DNA of 55,366 nucleotides from Nephromyces sp. MM_2019. Taxonomy: Eukaryota; Apicomplexa; Aconoidasida; Nephromycida. Position 1 is the first letter of the stretch; the number at the start of each line of letters is the position of its first letter. The stretch lies in assembly GCA_015657535.1 (NCBI GenBank), contig JADHZB010001795.1, positions 1 to 55,366 of the forward strand, written 5' to 3'. Below are positions 35,406 to 48,700 of the stretch, one piece after another. The notes beneath the pieces were generated by a model, which saw only the letters and a program-made list of their open reading frames with translations, did not search any database and had not been told where the DNA came from. A program made the position numbers and the translations under genes.

Positions 35406-36241
35406 TTAGGTGTAAATGACGAATAGACGGGTCATATTTTTTAATAAGATGTGAACTCCGAGAGGTTTCATGAAAGTGATGACGCCACTCTCAGTCCCGC
35501 TGAAGAGTAAACGCACAAAAAATACACACACACACGCACACACCAACATTAGAATTATAAAGTATTTTTCAAATAAAAAAAATTGCATAAATATGGTTTT
35601 TCTACGCGGTGGCAGCTAGGAGTTATTGACTGTTACATTCATAGATAAATATAGTTAGATAAACATAGGTAAACATAAGTAAACGTAAGTAAACATGGGT
35701 AAATATGGGTAAAGATAGATAAAATATACACACACAAATATACACACAAGTACTACTCTACAAATATCTCGTCACGGTTGCATATTGCTGCTAACCAACA
35801 GATATATTTATATGCATTTATTCCAACACAGGTTTCGCTATTTTTAATGGGTTTGTCGATAGTTTTCAGGAGAAGCATTTTTTCTTCGATCTCATCCTCA
35901 GTGAGAAGGTTGTGACTTTTTTTTTTAGGAGCAACAGGTGGAAATCTTTACCTTAAAGGTATTCCTCGGAGAGGATCAATTGAAATGTTACTTTTACCGA
36001 GGCTTGCTGCTCTTGCGGCCGCCGGGGGGGCTTGTGATGTAGAAAATGTGGGTTTGACCTCGTGACCAAATGTTTGTGTATTTGTATAGTAGCAACGTAT
36101 TGTGTGTGCGGTATGCGCGATGATAGTAATAGGTTCAGCTGTTCCTAGCGTGAAAGGAAGATGAAAATTGTAGGTTTCATCCTTTGGGATGATTTTGATG
36201 AAAATATATTGCGGCCTCTCAGCTTTGTTTGCTCTTTTCAT
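35406..36241 (-). CDS. Unknown protein, three exons, one 36-base intron
   Basis: Exons: 36241-35952, 35915-35762 and 35489-35406 (TAA), 175 residues, phase kept at both junctions (2, then 0). The first intron is only 36 bases (GTAAAG...A10G). Without it the frame stops at once, and with it the frame continues HNLLTEDEIEEKMLLLKTI then KPIKNSETCVGINAYKYICW. The N-terminal exon (KAERPQYIFIKIIPKDETY, then NFHLPFTLGTAEPITIIAH) looks like beta-rich folded protein. The last exon follows an AG at 35490; a stronger-looking acceptor TCTTCAG 12 bases upstream would break phase, so this end is uncertain. Family not recognised. Confidence 0.5.
35640..35730. repeat. 10-bp tandem repeat, about eight units
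   Basis: Units of the form AGTAAACATA with substitutions, in the second intron of the gene at 35406-36241. Confidence 0.75.
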
Positions 36242-36851
36242 AGCCTTTGCTAAGCGCTACTGCCTGGTGTCATGTAAAGGACTGAGTAGTTTTGGATCTC
36301 ATAGGGAGAGAGCAGATGTTCTTTTGGGGGAAAGTATACAGTGGAACTCTGGGTGTGTATGTTTGAGGTTTATATGCTAGTAGTTGAAACCAAAGAAAGT
36401 ATACAGTCAAACGCTCCTCTGTGTGTGTGTTTGAGTGTTATATGCTAGTAGTTGAAACCAAAGGGAGCAGCCGAGCGTTTACTGATGAAGAATGCCGAAT
36501 TTTGTGTGTTTCTCTCGAGTTTTTCCAATAGTTTGCGAGACTTTGGAAGAATCTACGAGCAGCTGTTTTCCATCATCGTTTATACTATGTTTGATTGCTA
36601 ATATAGCTGATAGAGCAGGAGGGAGAGATCAAACAGAGGTAGAGGTTTTTGCGTAGTTTTTTCGTCTAGTGTTTTAGTATCTGGTGGATTCCCTCCTAGA
36701 ATAATGCGCGAATGAGCGCTATGATTAGCTAGCTTCATCTCTTTTCTACTTAAACAAAGAAAACACACAATACTAACCCAGCAGCACCACTTATTCATGC
36801 ATATCCCCCTACTACGCACACAACTAGTTTCGTCATGAATGCTATTATTAG

Positions 36852-37459
36852 CTAGCTTTCCCTATTCCAAGCTTCATCAGGGCTGTGCATCTTTATCAAG
36901 TAAATTGCTTCGTATATCGCAATATCCGGCTTAGATGATGAGAGCTCATCGCTATTTTAAAAAAACAATCTCTAGTCTCCTTCTCGATTGGAAAGTGTAT
37001 TCAGGCATTCCCAAGGTAAGATATATGTCTCTCCCTATATAAGTACAGGCAATTCCCCACAAGGCACCTATTAAAGACTAGAAGACGCTATTATCATTAC
37101 TATTTTTAAATTTATATAGTAGTACTCTCATTGTGTTTTTTTTTATATATGCTAGAAAGGAGGATTTTTCCAGCAAAAGGCTGCCTTTTATAATAGTGCG
37201 TGTTAGGTTTTACAGCTTCTTCACAGACAAGTAAACTTTCAGCGGCTTTTCCATTGTTTACTGGTGTGTAGGTATATATGTATGTACTCGTGTGGGTGTA
37301 TAATGTGTACAGAAAATGGTTTATACTGGAAAAAAAGGGGGTGTTTTCTTCCTTCTCTGGTATGAGATGTTTGCATCATCTACTTCCTTTGCATCAATAT
37401 CAAGTCGTTCTGCTAGCTGCTGAAATTCCGGCTTTTTTCCGGGTTTTTTGCTGTAAATT
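36852..37459 (-). CDS. Candidate 3' end of an unknown gene
   Basis: Exon 37459-37327 (donor CCA/GTATAA) reads KPEFQQLAERLDIDAKEVDD, then ANISYQRRKK. Exon 36944-36852 reads LSSSKPDIAIYEAIYLIKM, then HSPDEAWNRES and a TAG stop. Phase 0 junction. Both pieces look like genuine protein, but the acceptor of the second (GCGATGAG) is weak and upstream exons were not found. A possible short start exon with MQKNKRDAKRYK lies near 38030 but does not match in phase. Confidence 0.38.
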
Positions 37460-37574
37460 CTGCTTCATGAGTTGGAAGGAAATTTGCTGTTCGCGAGGTT
37501 AATTTGAATAAAATTTGCGTGTAGATGTTTTGTGGTGGTTGGAAGCTGGGAGGTTTGCAAGTTATTTGGTATTG

Positions 37575-37800
37575 TTTCGATTAGTTTCGCACACAGTAAG
37601 TTTTCTCTTCATTAATTTCGCAAATAGTGGAGTTTTTTGTCGATTATTTTCGCAAATGTTTGGACTTTTGTCAGTTAATTACGCGCACACTAGGCTTTCT
37701 CTCTATTAACTTCGCACATACCTACTTCACTCCCCATTAATTACGCACACACTGGGTTTTCTCTCCGTTAATTTCGCACACACATTTTTCTCCCCCATTC
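37575..37800. repeat. Degenerate 40-45 bp tandem repeat
   Basis: About six diverged units, each with a TTTCGCACACA-like word and TTTTCTCTCCATTAATT-like word. No coding potential. Confidence 0.6.
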
Positions 37801-38523
37801 CTTCCCACACACACATTTTTACTTCCCAGTCTCAACACACCCCCGTCGCCGTGTGTGTGTAGCCCGCCTGAGTCAACTCGTGTGTGTGCTACCTAAAAGC
37901 TTCACCTTTCGGCTGTTCTCAAATAAATCGTGTCTTCAAGCTCCCTTCACTTCGCGCTCAGATTAGCGAAATATGACTTGTTTTGAATACTTTATAGCGT
38001 TTTGCATCCCTCTTGTTCTTCTGCATTGATAAAAGTAATGAGATGATTAAAAGTAAGTTTTCCCCCTAATTTTTGATATTATTGTTCCAACTCTGCACCT
38101 GTTCTTCTGCATACCCTTTTTTTTTTATTTCTTTTGCTGTAACTAGCGTTCTTTTGGTTATTTTTGATACTTTTCCTCTGCGCAGTATTTTTACTTTAAT
38201 TTCCTTTTTTATCTTGCATTACTCTCGATCCTCACCTTCGTTGTAATGTGATTTTCTTGCCGCGTTTTTCCCCTTTTTTGAGGCTTTTCCTCCTTCTAAA
38301 CTGGCGCTAAGCTCCAGACTTGCTTTGAGCTTCACCTCTCTTCAATACATGGCATCCACTCTGAAGAAATGTAAAATCATTTCATAGAGGAGACAAGTCC
38401 GCAAAATTTATTTATGCTACAGCGCTGCTTTGGTATATCTTTTTGTCGACGAAAGCATACGCAAAGATCTTGAGATTAGGCTTTTTTGTGATGCTTCAAA
38501 CTTCGGTTGCTTTGAAGACAATT

Positions 38524-39027
38524 TTATGCTGCTTTAGACGTACAGTTTAGGGCTTCCGGTTTATGCAGTGGCATGCTTCCCAGAGAATCTCTTTTTTTTT
38601 TCTTCTCTGCTGCTTCCTCTAAACCATAAACCCTTAAACTTGTTGCTACAAACATCTCTAATGGTAGTTCTGATTGAATGCTTATTACTCGCTTAGCAAG
38701 AAGAATAGCTAGACAGAAAAATCTTGATATTTGAATGATTACAGGAGATTTTTTATCTGTACTTTTATCAGGTGGCTTCTTCACCCTTTTTGTTATATAT
38801 TCGCCCCCTATCTATTGCTATAGATTTGTGTGTTCCTCCCATTTTCCTGTGTGTGTTTTTTTTGTTTTCCCTCTTGGTTGAAGTGCTGTGTATCTCTTCT
38901 TACCTGATTTCTTCGCTTTTGCTTCGTGAACATACTTCTCCAGGAAACTAGGAAAAAGGCGTACTTTATATTCTCGTCATAAGGGATGCCACGGTTTGCA
39001 TACACTTGATGGCGGATGTTTTTTGTG
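38524..39027 (-). CDS. Candidate 3' part of an unknown gene
   Basis: Exon 39027-38904 (donor CAG/GTAAGA) reads TKNIRHQVYANRGIPYDEN, then IKYAFFLVSWRSMFTKQKRR. Exon 38778-38524 reads KPPDKSTDKKSPVIIQISRF, FCLAILLAKRVISIQSELPL, then VATSLRVYGLEEAAEKKKK and ends TSKAA with TAA. Phase 0 junction, 125-base intron. The second exon is open for 85 codons. A start codon was not found and the acceptor for the first exon (ATATGTAG) is only fair. No family recognised. It points away from SSRP1, 735 bases distant. Confidence 0.5.
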
Positions 39028-39761
39028 CTACATATCCATCAATGAATAGAAACTAAGCCTAAACTTCCCTTCAAGATCGGGGTGCGATGCTATTTACTTT
39101 TATTCAATGCACACATAGGGATCTTCTAGCTGCAGGTGAGTTTATGTACAGCGCTCAATTCGAGTGAAACTTCACTGTGCTTAATAGTTTGAGAAAGAAG
39201 CTGATGAATTGAAGATTTAAAAGAGGAGAAAAAGCATGGATTAGATGAAGAAAGAAGTGTAAAAACTGTATGCTATGAAGATGAACTGATATGAGAGAAG
39301 CATGAAGGTTAATAACAGGAAAATTTGATTTTCCTCTGCTTAATGAAGAAAACTGGTTGTGTGTGAAACTTTTGCTTTATATTTGAAGGTGTGGTTGTTA
39401 TGCTGGTGTAAAAGTAGTTTTGGCTAACTCTGTTAAATGCTTGATTAAAATGTCTAAAAAAGAGCAGGCGGCTTGTGTGTGGGTGTATCTACTTGAGTGT
39501 GCTCTTCTTGATTGTGTCCGATTGTGTGCGAGTATATACACTCACTTGCTGTCTCCGTTTCATATCTGCTATTTTCTCAGTTTATGCTGCAGTTTTTTCA
39601 GCTAGCACACACACTGCGGTTGTCTTTTTAAAAGTGTATATTTGCACACAGGCCTCGAGATTTTATGCATGTGTGTGTATTTTTTGGTATAAAAGAGGGA
39701 TTTTTCGCTTCATTATATGACTCTTTCCCTTAAATAGGCTAAAAATTATTTTTCGAGTAAG
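39028..39761. promoter_or_regulatory. Spacer between divergent genes
   Basis: This 734-base stretch separates the minus-strand gene at 38524-39027 from the SSRP1 start and, if the former has no further upstream exons, would be a shared promoter. It contains A/G-rich sequence (39180-39330) and a TG-rich part (39470-39690), but no element I can name. Confidence 0.3.
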
Positions 39762-42700
39762 ATGGAGTCTGCGACAGCATCTGTGGGTCAGCCCTCTGCC
39801 TCTTCCACTTCGGTGATATCTTTGAAGGGTATTCGTTGTTATGGTTACAGAGACCCGGTGAGTGTATGTACACTCAGCTCATAGAGGCTACATGGCACTT
39901 TGAAAAGTCAGATTTTTACCAGTATATATATGCATTCAGTGGATGTTTTCAGTGAAGGCATTCTTTGATGCTGGGCTGATTCGCATTCATCCACGAGAGG
40001 TGGATATATATTCTGCAAATTTGCAAATCTACACTTGATTATACAGTTATTCACACTGTGTATTTGTTTTCCTCGCTTAACTATTCGATGATGGAAGCTG
40101 ATTCACGTGTAGTAGCTGTGCGTAAAGGAAGCTTCCTGCTGTTTTTTTGGGCGTTTGTGTGTATTTATGTTGTCTGTGTGTGTATAATGATGAAAGCGAG
40201 CTTTTCGTGCCCTAGATGAAAGGGGTTTCAGTTATCGGTGTGGTTTTCGCTGTGCTTCTATGTTTTGTGGCTACTGAGTGGCGTTTTTCTTCATATATTT
40301 TCATCATCTTCTTTCTCGTAAACTCTCAGTATCCTGATCTTTCGCTATCTGCATCATCTTTAGCTGTCTTCATCATCTTCATGCTCTCCTTACTTACCCT
40401 CCTTAAACTCTTTCACACTTTTTTTTTCTGCCTTTTCTCTCTTCATTTGTATCCTCAAGGAAAAAAGCGTCTCTTTCCTCCGTCATCCGCTATAAACCCT
40501 TTTCCATCTCATACGTCAAACAGTCGCCCTCTTGCCTGCAGCACATCCGCTTTCCCTGTTCTTACGGCTGTAGTAAATAGTTTCTTTTCCTCGAATTCAT
40601 ACACAAGTTGTAGTGGTGTATTGGTGCTTCCTTTATCGAGTCTTTTCGCGTTGTTTTAGCCTATTTTCTTCTCATTCAAAGTTTTTTATCGGGTGTACGT
40701 ACAGGGAGTCTTCAAGATGTCTGGAGAGCTGTTTGGATGGAGAAACAGTAAGACAGGTGCTGTACAGCAGTTTTCTGCAAAGGATTTGCGAAAGGCTGAG
40801 TGGATAAAGATAGGGCCCAACATCTTTCAACTCAAATTTTACATTTTGGACAGTAAGGATAGGGTGATATTGAGGTTGGATGGTTTTCAGGAGAAGGTGA
40901 GTTTTTGAGGGGGGAGGGGGGAGTTATAGGAAGTCTTAGAGTGGAGGAGGTGGAAGTTGAAGGAGGAAGAAGCTGTAGAAAAAGGAAGAGGCTTAAGAAG
41001 CAGAAGAAAAAGGAAGAAACGGGAAGAAGACGAAAAAGGAGGCAGAAGTAGGAAGAAGCTTTAGAAAGTGGAAGAAGGGGGTGTGAACAGGAATAAGGTG
41101 GTGAACGGGGATGGTAAAGGAGAGAATGAGAGAGGATGATGATATGGAATGCTGAAAGTAACAGTAGATGAGAGTTTAATAAGACTTTGAGTTCATTAGA
41201 GACAGTAATAGCAAAGGAATGAGTTTTTTATTGAGCACTTGCGTATGTGTGTATTTGTGATTATTGGGGATTCAGAGACGTATAATGGGAGGAGAATGAG
41301 CATGTGTGTGGTTTAGTTTTTTCGAGAATCATGAGCTGTAGGAGTAGCATTACTATTTGTATGTCTTCAAGAAGTGTTTTGGCGATGTATATTCATGGTA
41401 TAGTTTTTAGTGAGTGTGTTGGCTGTACGTACAGCATGCGTGTCTGTGTGTGTATCAATTGGGAGGTGATATATCATGAGCTTCTTAAAATTTTATTTTC
41501 AAAGAAAATCTGCTGTTAAGTAGTAAATAATGAGTATGGATTGTATTGCACGTGTGCAATGTGTCTGCATCTTTGTATGTGAATGTGTGCAATGTCGGTA
41601 TGTGTAGTATGGACGTGGTTTGCTCTGTGTGTGTCTATGTGTGCTTCTGTGCATCTGTTTTTGTGTACATATATATGGGTGTAGTGTATGTGTCATTGGC
41701 TGCATGTGTGTATATCTACTTTATGTATCTACATTCCTCTGTATGGCTATGTGCATGTATCTGTGTGTGTCTATGTGAGTGTGCGTGTGTGTTTTGTTCT
41801 ACGTGTCTCTGTTTGCCAATGTGTGTGTGTTTGACTTCTTCACACCAAAGCTTTTTGCACATACTGAGAATCCAAAAGCTTTTATTGCGTTTCTCTTCAT
41901 AAATTCCGCTGTGCGCTGCTCTTGTCTGTTGCTATCTTCTTCAGCACTATAAAGAGCTTAGCACACACTTACAGAAACACTTTGACGTGAAGTTGCCTCG
42001 AAGCAAAGCGGCATGTAGAGGATGGCACTGGGGAGAGTATAGCATCGATGGTATGAGCAAAGGGTAGTGTGTGTGCGACGATAAATAGCTCGCTTTTGGG
42101 GAAATTTTCAATTGATTTTATTTCTATATAAGAATGTATTGGTATATGTTATATAGCCTAGTTTGCGCGTGTGTGTATACTTTGATGCGGTTTGTTTTTG
42201 TGTGCCTATCCTCCCTTGCTTGTGTGTGTATATCTTCCCTTGTTTGTGTGAGAGTAGCAGATGTATTTTTTGTGTATAGCTGTTTTTAGAGAGTGAGGTG
42301 TTGTGTGTCGGTGTGTGTCTGTCTGTGTGTGTTTGTTTGATTTGTGAAGATTTTGGTGTAAGAACTTGGGTTTATGATGGTATTTGATGCAATTTTTGCG
42401 CCTTTTTACGATTCTTTGTTTTTGCTAGCTTACAAGACTTTAGTGTTCATTTCCTTTGATCATCCTTCTATTATTGCATGTATTCTTTGTGTTTTTTGCC
42501 ATCGTTTCTATTTTAATCGCTACTTGACGATGTTCTATTTAGTTGCTTAGATATTCACTAAAATCTTGATTTTTTTCTTCTTTTGGTTTCCTCTTTTTTG
42601 ATATTTTTTCCTCTTTTTATGCCTCATTTTTCGTTACATTTAGTGCTAGTATTTGTTTGCTTGCGTATTCACATTATCTACCTGAATCTTCATCTTCGCC

Positions 42701-45700
42701 GTCTTTTTCAGCATCTTCTTGATCATCCCCACTCCATCGTAACATTTACCATCAACTTGACCGTCTTCGTCTTGATTAGCTTTTTTATCGTCTTCGCCCT
42801 TGTGATCTTCGTCATCTTCATCGTCTTCATCTTCATCGTCTTTATCATCTTCGTAATCTTCATCTTCATTTTCTTCGTCTTCATCATCCTCATAATCTTC
42901 GCGATCTTTGTCTTCATTTTATTCGCGATATTTATCACCTTCATCTTCATCTTGTTCATTTTTGATGTTTTCATGTGTATTTGTGTGTGAAATGTTTGAA
43001 GATGGCGATTTATCGTTTGTTTCGGACGGAAAAACTTTGCTGGATGTTAGTTCTAAGGAAATAGCTCAAGTTACGAGCTCTGGGACATCCGAAATAGCTA
43101 TTGAGTTTGTGGAAATGGACAAAGAGTTAGTTGGGGGAGGGCTATTAGTCAATTTAGGGTGAATGCTTGGTGTATGAGTGTGTGTGTGTTTGAATATATA
43201 TGTGCTTTCAAGTGTATACGCGTTTATCTCCTTGTGTTGTATGCATTTCCTAGAAGCATTTACATGTTGGTAGAAGCAGGATGCTGTATGTTCTTTTTCT
43301 GTTTTTGCACTACTTTTAGCGTTTATCACTCATCTTTATAGAGGTGTACATACACCTAGAAGTCTACTTTAGGTTATCTTTTTCTGTGTGCGTATTTATT
43401 TCCATTTTTTATTCTAAAGAGTGGAGATGTTTGCATGTAATGAGAAGTTATTTGAGTCAATATAATCGACACAATGCCTTCAATTTTTATACCTTCTTAG
43501 GCGTTAAAGCAGCCTTTTTGTGATTCATGGGTGGCAGAAAGCATTAGAACTAGGCTGAGAAAGGTGTGTGTGCACACACACTCTTTTTGTCCTGCTATTA
43601 AACAATGAATCTCTGAAGAAATATGTCGAATATGCGCCTTTTCTATGGCAGGAACTTTGAAGATGATGTTTTAACAGAGGTTCGCTTTTTTATGCCTGTA
43701 ACTGGTGATGTTGAGGAGGCGGAGCAGAGGCTTGAAGAGCTTCGACAGGTTTGCCATTGTGTGTGTGTATGTGGGTGGATGATGTGGCGTTGATTGTGGA
43801 GTTTGTTGATATGTGTACGTGGCCGGCTTGTGCGTATGGCTGGTTTTTGCATGGCTGGTGCGTGTTTCAAGCGAGCATTTGATAATCTGTAATTTTAATT
43901 TTGTATGTGTGGCTGGTCTTTGTGGCTTATATGTGTGTGAAAGACTGTTTATCAGTATGACTCCCTGGGCTCTTTATGCTGTGTGTGGCACGTGTGTGGC
44001 TCTTGACTATGTTTTAAGGTGTTTCCTGTATTGCTCAGCGTGCCATTTCTCTAGTAGCTGGCCGTTCTTGGATGATTAATCTTCTTAGCACTGTCAATGG
44101 AGAGCGTGTGCGCACACACACTATAATGAACCAGCCCACCCTTTCACTATGCTCCACAAGCTGTAATGATAAGGCTCATATAGTGGCTTGAAGCTATGTT
44201 ATTCATTATGCGTAACCCAAAGCTTCCCATGCCATTTCTTGGTGTGCGTCTATACTAAAGCTTTTTATTGCACTAGATGTACATACAATGAAACACTGCC
44301 TGAGCAGCGTTACGTACTCCAAAGCATCCCAACACAAGTTTTAGCGAGCTGCGCACGCACTGAAACCCCCGTTTTTCGACTTCTCAGTGTACTTACTCTA
44401 AACTGCTTAATGCTCTTCAGACTCTCTTGATTGGAAGCGGATTAGCTGAAGGGAAGATGGACAATATCACCCTCTTAACTGATGTTTCACTGGTTGTTCC
44501 TCGTGGAAGATATGAGATTGATATCGGTGCAAAATCTTTCAAGTTACACGGAAAATCTCATGATTATTCTATGCAGTACACTAACATTAATAGGTAAGCT
44601 TGAACGGGTGTACGTACACTGCCTGGCGCAGACACACACACACGCACAAACACACACACAGCAAAATATGGGGAATAGTTCAATCCTTTCAGTGTAGATG
44701 TGAGCTGTGTAGTCCAGACAGAGAGCGGTTTTTATAGAAAAGAGATTCTCTCTCTGAATGTAGGTGCACTGCTTAAACCCAACAGCACAGGTGAGATTGA
44801 TCCCCTCTCGCGGTATAGGCACGCTGCTTCAACTCCGGGCTCACCTGAAATAGAACATACCTCTGAATGTACGTACTCCCACTATTCTCTACAAAGAGCT
44901 ACGCACACACACAATAGATCCTCTCTCGCAGTGTACGTACACTCACTATTCTCTAGAGAAATTTCCACTTTCTCTTTGCTTTTCATTCGTTTTTGTCTTT
45001 TCAATTTCTTTCTTTTAATAGTTTTTCTACTTTAATTGAGCTTCTCCGCTTCTTCTCAATCTCATGACTTTTCAGGATGTTTCTGGTTCCTCTTCCAAGC
45101 TCCCCTCATGTAGCCCTTGTTATAGGCTTGGATAAGGCTATGCAACAAGGGAAAACCCATTATCCCTTCTTAGTGATGCAGTTTGAAGTGGATGTTTCTA
45201 TTTCTTTGGATTTGAACCTGCCGAAGGAAGAGCTGGAGAAGCTGAAGCTGGAGAATCCTTTAGAAGGTGGGAAATTGTGTGCTTGCGTGTGTGCTAGTTT
45301 GTTTAACGTTATTCTCGGGCTTCTTTGTTCGAAGTGGGGGGGGTTGGGGAAAAAGAAAGGATGGGGGAAGAAGACGGATGGAGGGACGTGAGGGGAAAAA
45401 AAGCAGCAAGAAGCAGAGAAGAAGGGAAATTAGGTAGAAAAACGGGAACAAAACTGGAAAAGAAGATAAAGAGATGAGAAAGAAGAATAATAGAAAAAGA
45501 GAAAAAATAGCAAAAGAAACTGTAGAGACAGCAGAGTCAGTGAAACAAGAGTTCAACGTGTGTGCAACAATCTTGGCCTTGTGTGAGGAGAGTTAAGTGT
45601 ATGTGCAAAAGTTTTTTTTTGTGCTTGTAGGCTATATCTCTGGCCTTAAAATGCTGTTAGCTGCAAATTGGTCTATTTTTTTTTTGAGTAGAAATTTGGA

Positions 45701-48700
45701 TTTTTATACTCTTTGTTCAATGAAATTGTAGGTTTTAACATTGGCAGTCAAAGAGCGTACTCTACTCTCTGTGTGTGCTTTCTTTCTTATAGCTGGTAGC
45801 TTGCGTCCTTTGCCTGTCAAAGATAATAGATCTTTAGTTAAGGCGAGTGTTTGACAGGCTTTTCCGTAATCGCTGTCTTTTCTTTTTCTTTATATTCCTT
45901 ATACCTTTTGCTTTCATAAAGAAGCCTTCTTCAGCCTCTTAGCTGTTTGTGTGCGTACGAATATCATATATGAAGTTTCGTTATAGTAATGAAGTGGCTT
46001 TCACACCTTTTTGCTTGGTTTTTGCTCGTGTTTTTGGTATTTTGCCTTCAGCTCGCTTCTTCTGCTTCTTTTACCTTGTCTTTAACGGTTTCTTCCTTTT
46101 GTTCTTCCCATTCTTCATAGGTGAAGTTAGTGAAGTGGTAACCGGTCTTTTTAAAGCTCTGGTAGGCAGGTCAATTACTGTGCCTGGAGAATTTTCAAGC
46201 GCTAATGATATGAAGGTAAGCGAAAGAACCCCAAGAGTTATTTATTTTCCGCTTCAATTCTCTATTCTAAGCTTCTTAATTCATATCTTTGCGTGTTTCA
46301 TTAGTCGCACGCTTTGTGTATATTATTGCATCAAAAACAGAATGTGTTGATCTCTCTAAAAGAGGTGTAAATACACCTCTGTTACTCCGCTTGTTCAAGA
46401 TGTTTTAGAGAAAACCTCGATTTTGGCGTTTATTTAGCTTCTTTTTGAATATTTTCATTCTCTTTTGGTGTGTGTGCAGGTGTGTGTGTTTGTGCTGTGT
46501 CTGTGTGTGTGTTTGTCTTTCTGAGGATTTTACGTCTTATAATTCTGCTAAGCTCAACATCCCAGGCTCTATGCGTGTGTGCGTTTGTAGCACCTGCTAC
46601 ATGACTTTTTTCTCTTTAAATCTTCAGGGTGTAACATGTACGTACAAGACTAATAGTGGGTATTTCTATCCTTTAAGTCGCTCTTTCCTCTTCATCACGA
46701 AGCCTGTCATCTTCATCAGGTGATACAACTTGAAAGGGAGTTGAAAGTGGAATTTTTTTAATTTTTATCAAAAATTGTTATAGAGGCTGAAGAGGAGGTG
46801 TATATACACCTAGTTTTATCTTCATATGATGCGTATGGTATTGCTTGTGTGTGCATCATTTAGCCTGTAGCGAATGGTGTCTTTAGATAGTGTATGTGTG
46901 AAATGCAACCTTGCAAGTTTCCTCTGTGTGTGTGCGGCATACAACCTTGCAAGTATTCTTTAGTTGTGTCTGCGTGTGGAATAAAACCTTGCAAGTTTCC
47001 TTTTGGTGTGTGTGGCAAATATCTTTGCAAGTATCCTTTTGGTTTATGTTTGTGACTACGCGACAACCTTAGAGGCATCCACTAGGCGTGTGTGGGTTGG
47101 GAATTTATTAGCGTGTGTAAAGTATATTCATCTAAACTCCTTAAAGCTGAGTGTCATTTTTTCTGTGCTTTTTTGGTGTGTAGATGATTTTTCTTTTACT
47201 GCTCAAATCCCGGCTTCTTTCTTTCCTGTTTCTTTTTTTTTTGATGAGTTTCTGCTGTTTCTGCTTATTTATTCTGCCGATTGTTTGCTTTATGCAATTT
47301 AATCTTGTTTTTGTGAGGTGTATGTACACCTGGAAATGATGGAGATTTTTTTTCTGCAGATATGACGATATAGTAAACGTACAGTTTAGTCGTGCGGGAA
47401 CCCACTCGCAGAATCGATTTTTCTCGTTTACTGTATCAGTGAAGGCAGGATCAGACTACGAGTTTACTAACGTAGACCGGAATGAATACAAAGTATGTGT
47501 GTGTGTGTAGGTTGATGTGTGTGTGCTTTTGATTTGTTTTAGTATGTGTGCTATCGTTAATTTGAAATTTTATTTGGGAAAAAAAGCCCTTCTCTGAGCG
47601 TATCTGAGTCTTTGTGTATATTTTTGCGACGTTCATCTCACATAACCTTGTGTGTATGAGATTTCCCTCGTGTCGACATCATATTGTGTGTGCTTTTCCT
47701 GTTGTAGTTAGCATGAGTCTTTGAGCTTTTCTGCTGTGTGTGCATGCTTTTTTTCATTTTTCACTGCTTTCGCATATGTTTTCATCTGTGTGCTCTTTGC
47801 TATTATCTGCTCTATTTAGCCAATGTGGTTGTGTGTGCGTTTTTCTAATATGTCCTCCCCAATTTTCTGTTTTAAACTGTAAGCTAAACAATATATGTGT
47901 TAACCTGAAATTTTCCGGTTTATACTGTTCTCAGCCTCTTTTTAGCTTTTTCCAATCAAAGAATATAAAGGCTAAAAACGCACAGGAGGTAAATGTTTTG
48001 TCTTTTTCTGCTTTTTGCTCTTCATCGTGTGGGTGTGACTTTGGTGGGTATTGTGTGTGTGATTTTGATGGAGATTGTGTGCAATTTGTGTGGAGGTTGT
48101 GTGTGAGTTTTTGTGCTTCTTGTGTGCAATTTTTATGGGGGTTGCGTGTGTTTCAATGCCTGTTCTGGGTGTTTTTTCTCGCCTACTTCATGTTTTTGCT
48201 CTTGCCTGCTATGTGTGTATGGTTCTGCGTATGCTGTGTCTTTTTTTTCGCCTGTGTTTTATGTGTATTCCCGTGTGTGCTTTGTTTATCTTTTGATAGA
48301 TATGCTGAGTGGCAGTTACCCGTTGAATGCTGAAAATGTTTAATTTTAACGCAGAATTTTCTGCTGCATTTCTCGGGATTTTGGGTAGCTTTCTCAGACA
48401 CAACTCCCTTGTTTTGACAGTGTGTGTGCGGCTCTATAAGCTTAGTATACCCCTTTAACACCTCTTCTTTTTCTTCATCTTCAAGGTTAATGCGAGTACA
48501 AATATGAATGACATAGATAATGATCTTCATTCGGATGATACTGATGATGATGACTTTAACGAAGAGGAGGACGATGATGAAGATGAAGGTATATGTATGC
48601 GTGTATTTTTATACGTTTTGTTCTTGCTTTTATAGCTGTGTGTGTGTGTCTTCGTATGCTTTTTTTCCCTCAATTAGTATCTGTGCGTGTGCATAGGCCT

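Noticed and set aside
36598..36819. A minus-strand frame ending LPLFDLSLLLYQLY
   Set aside because: It lies after the stop of the candidate gene at 36852 and cannot be joined to any exon.
40216..40659. A 147-codon hydrophobic frame with ATG
   Set aside because: It lies wholly inside SSRP1 intron 1 in T-rich sequence; hydrophobicity follows from T content.
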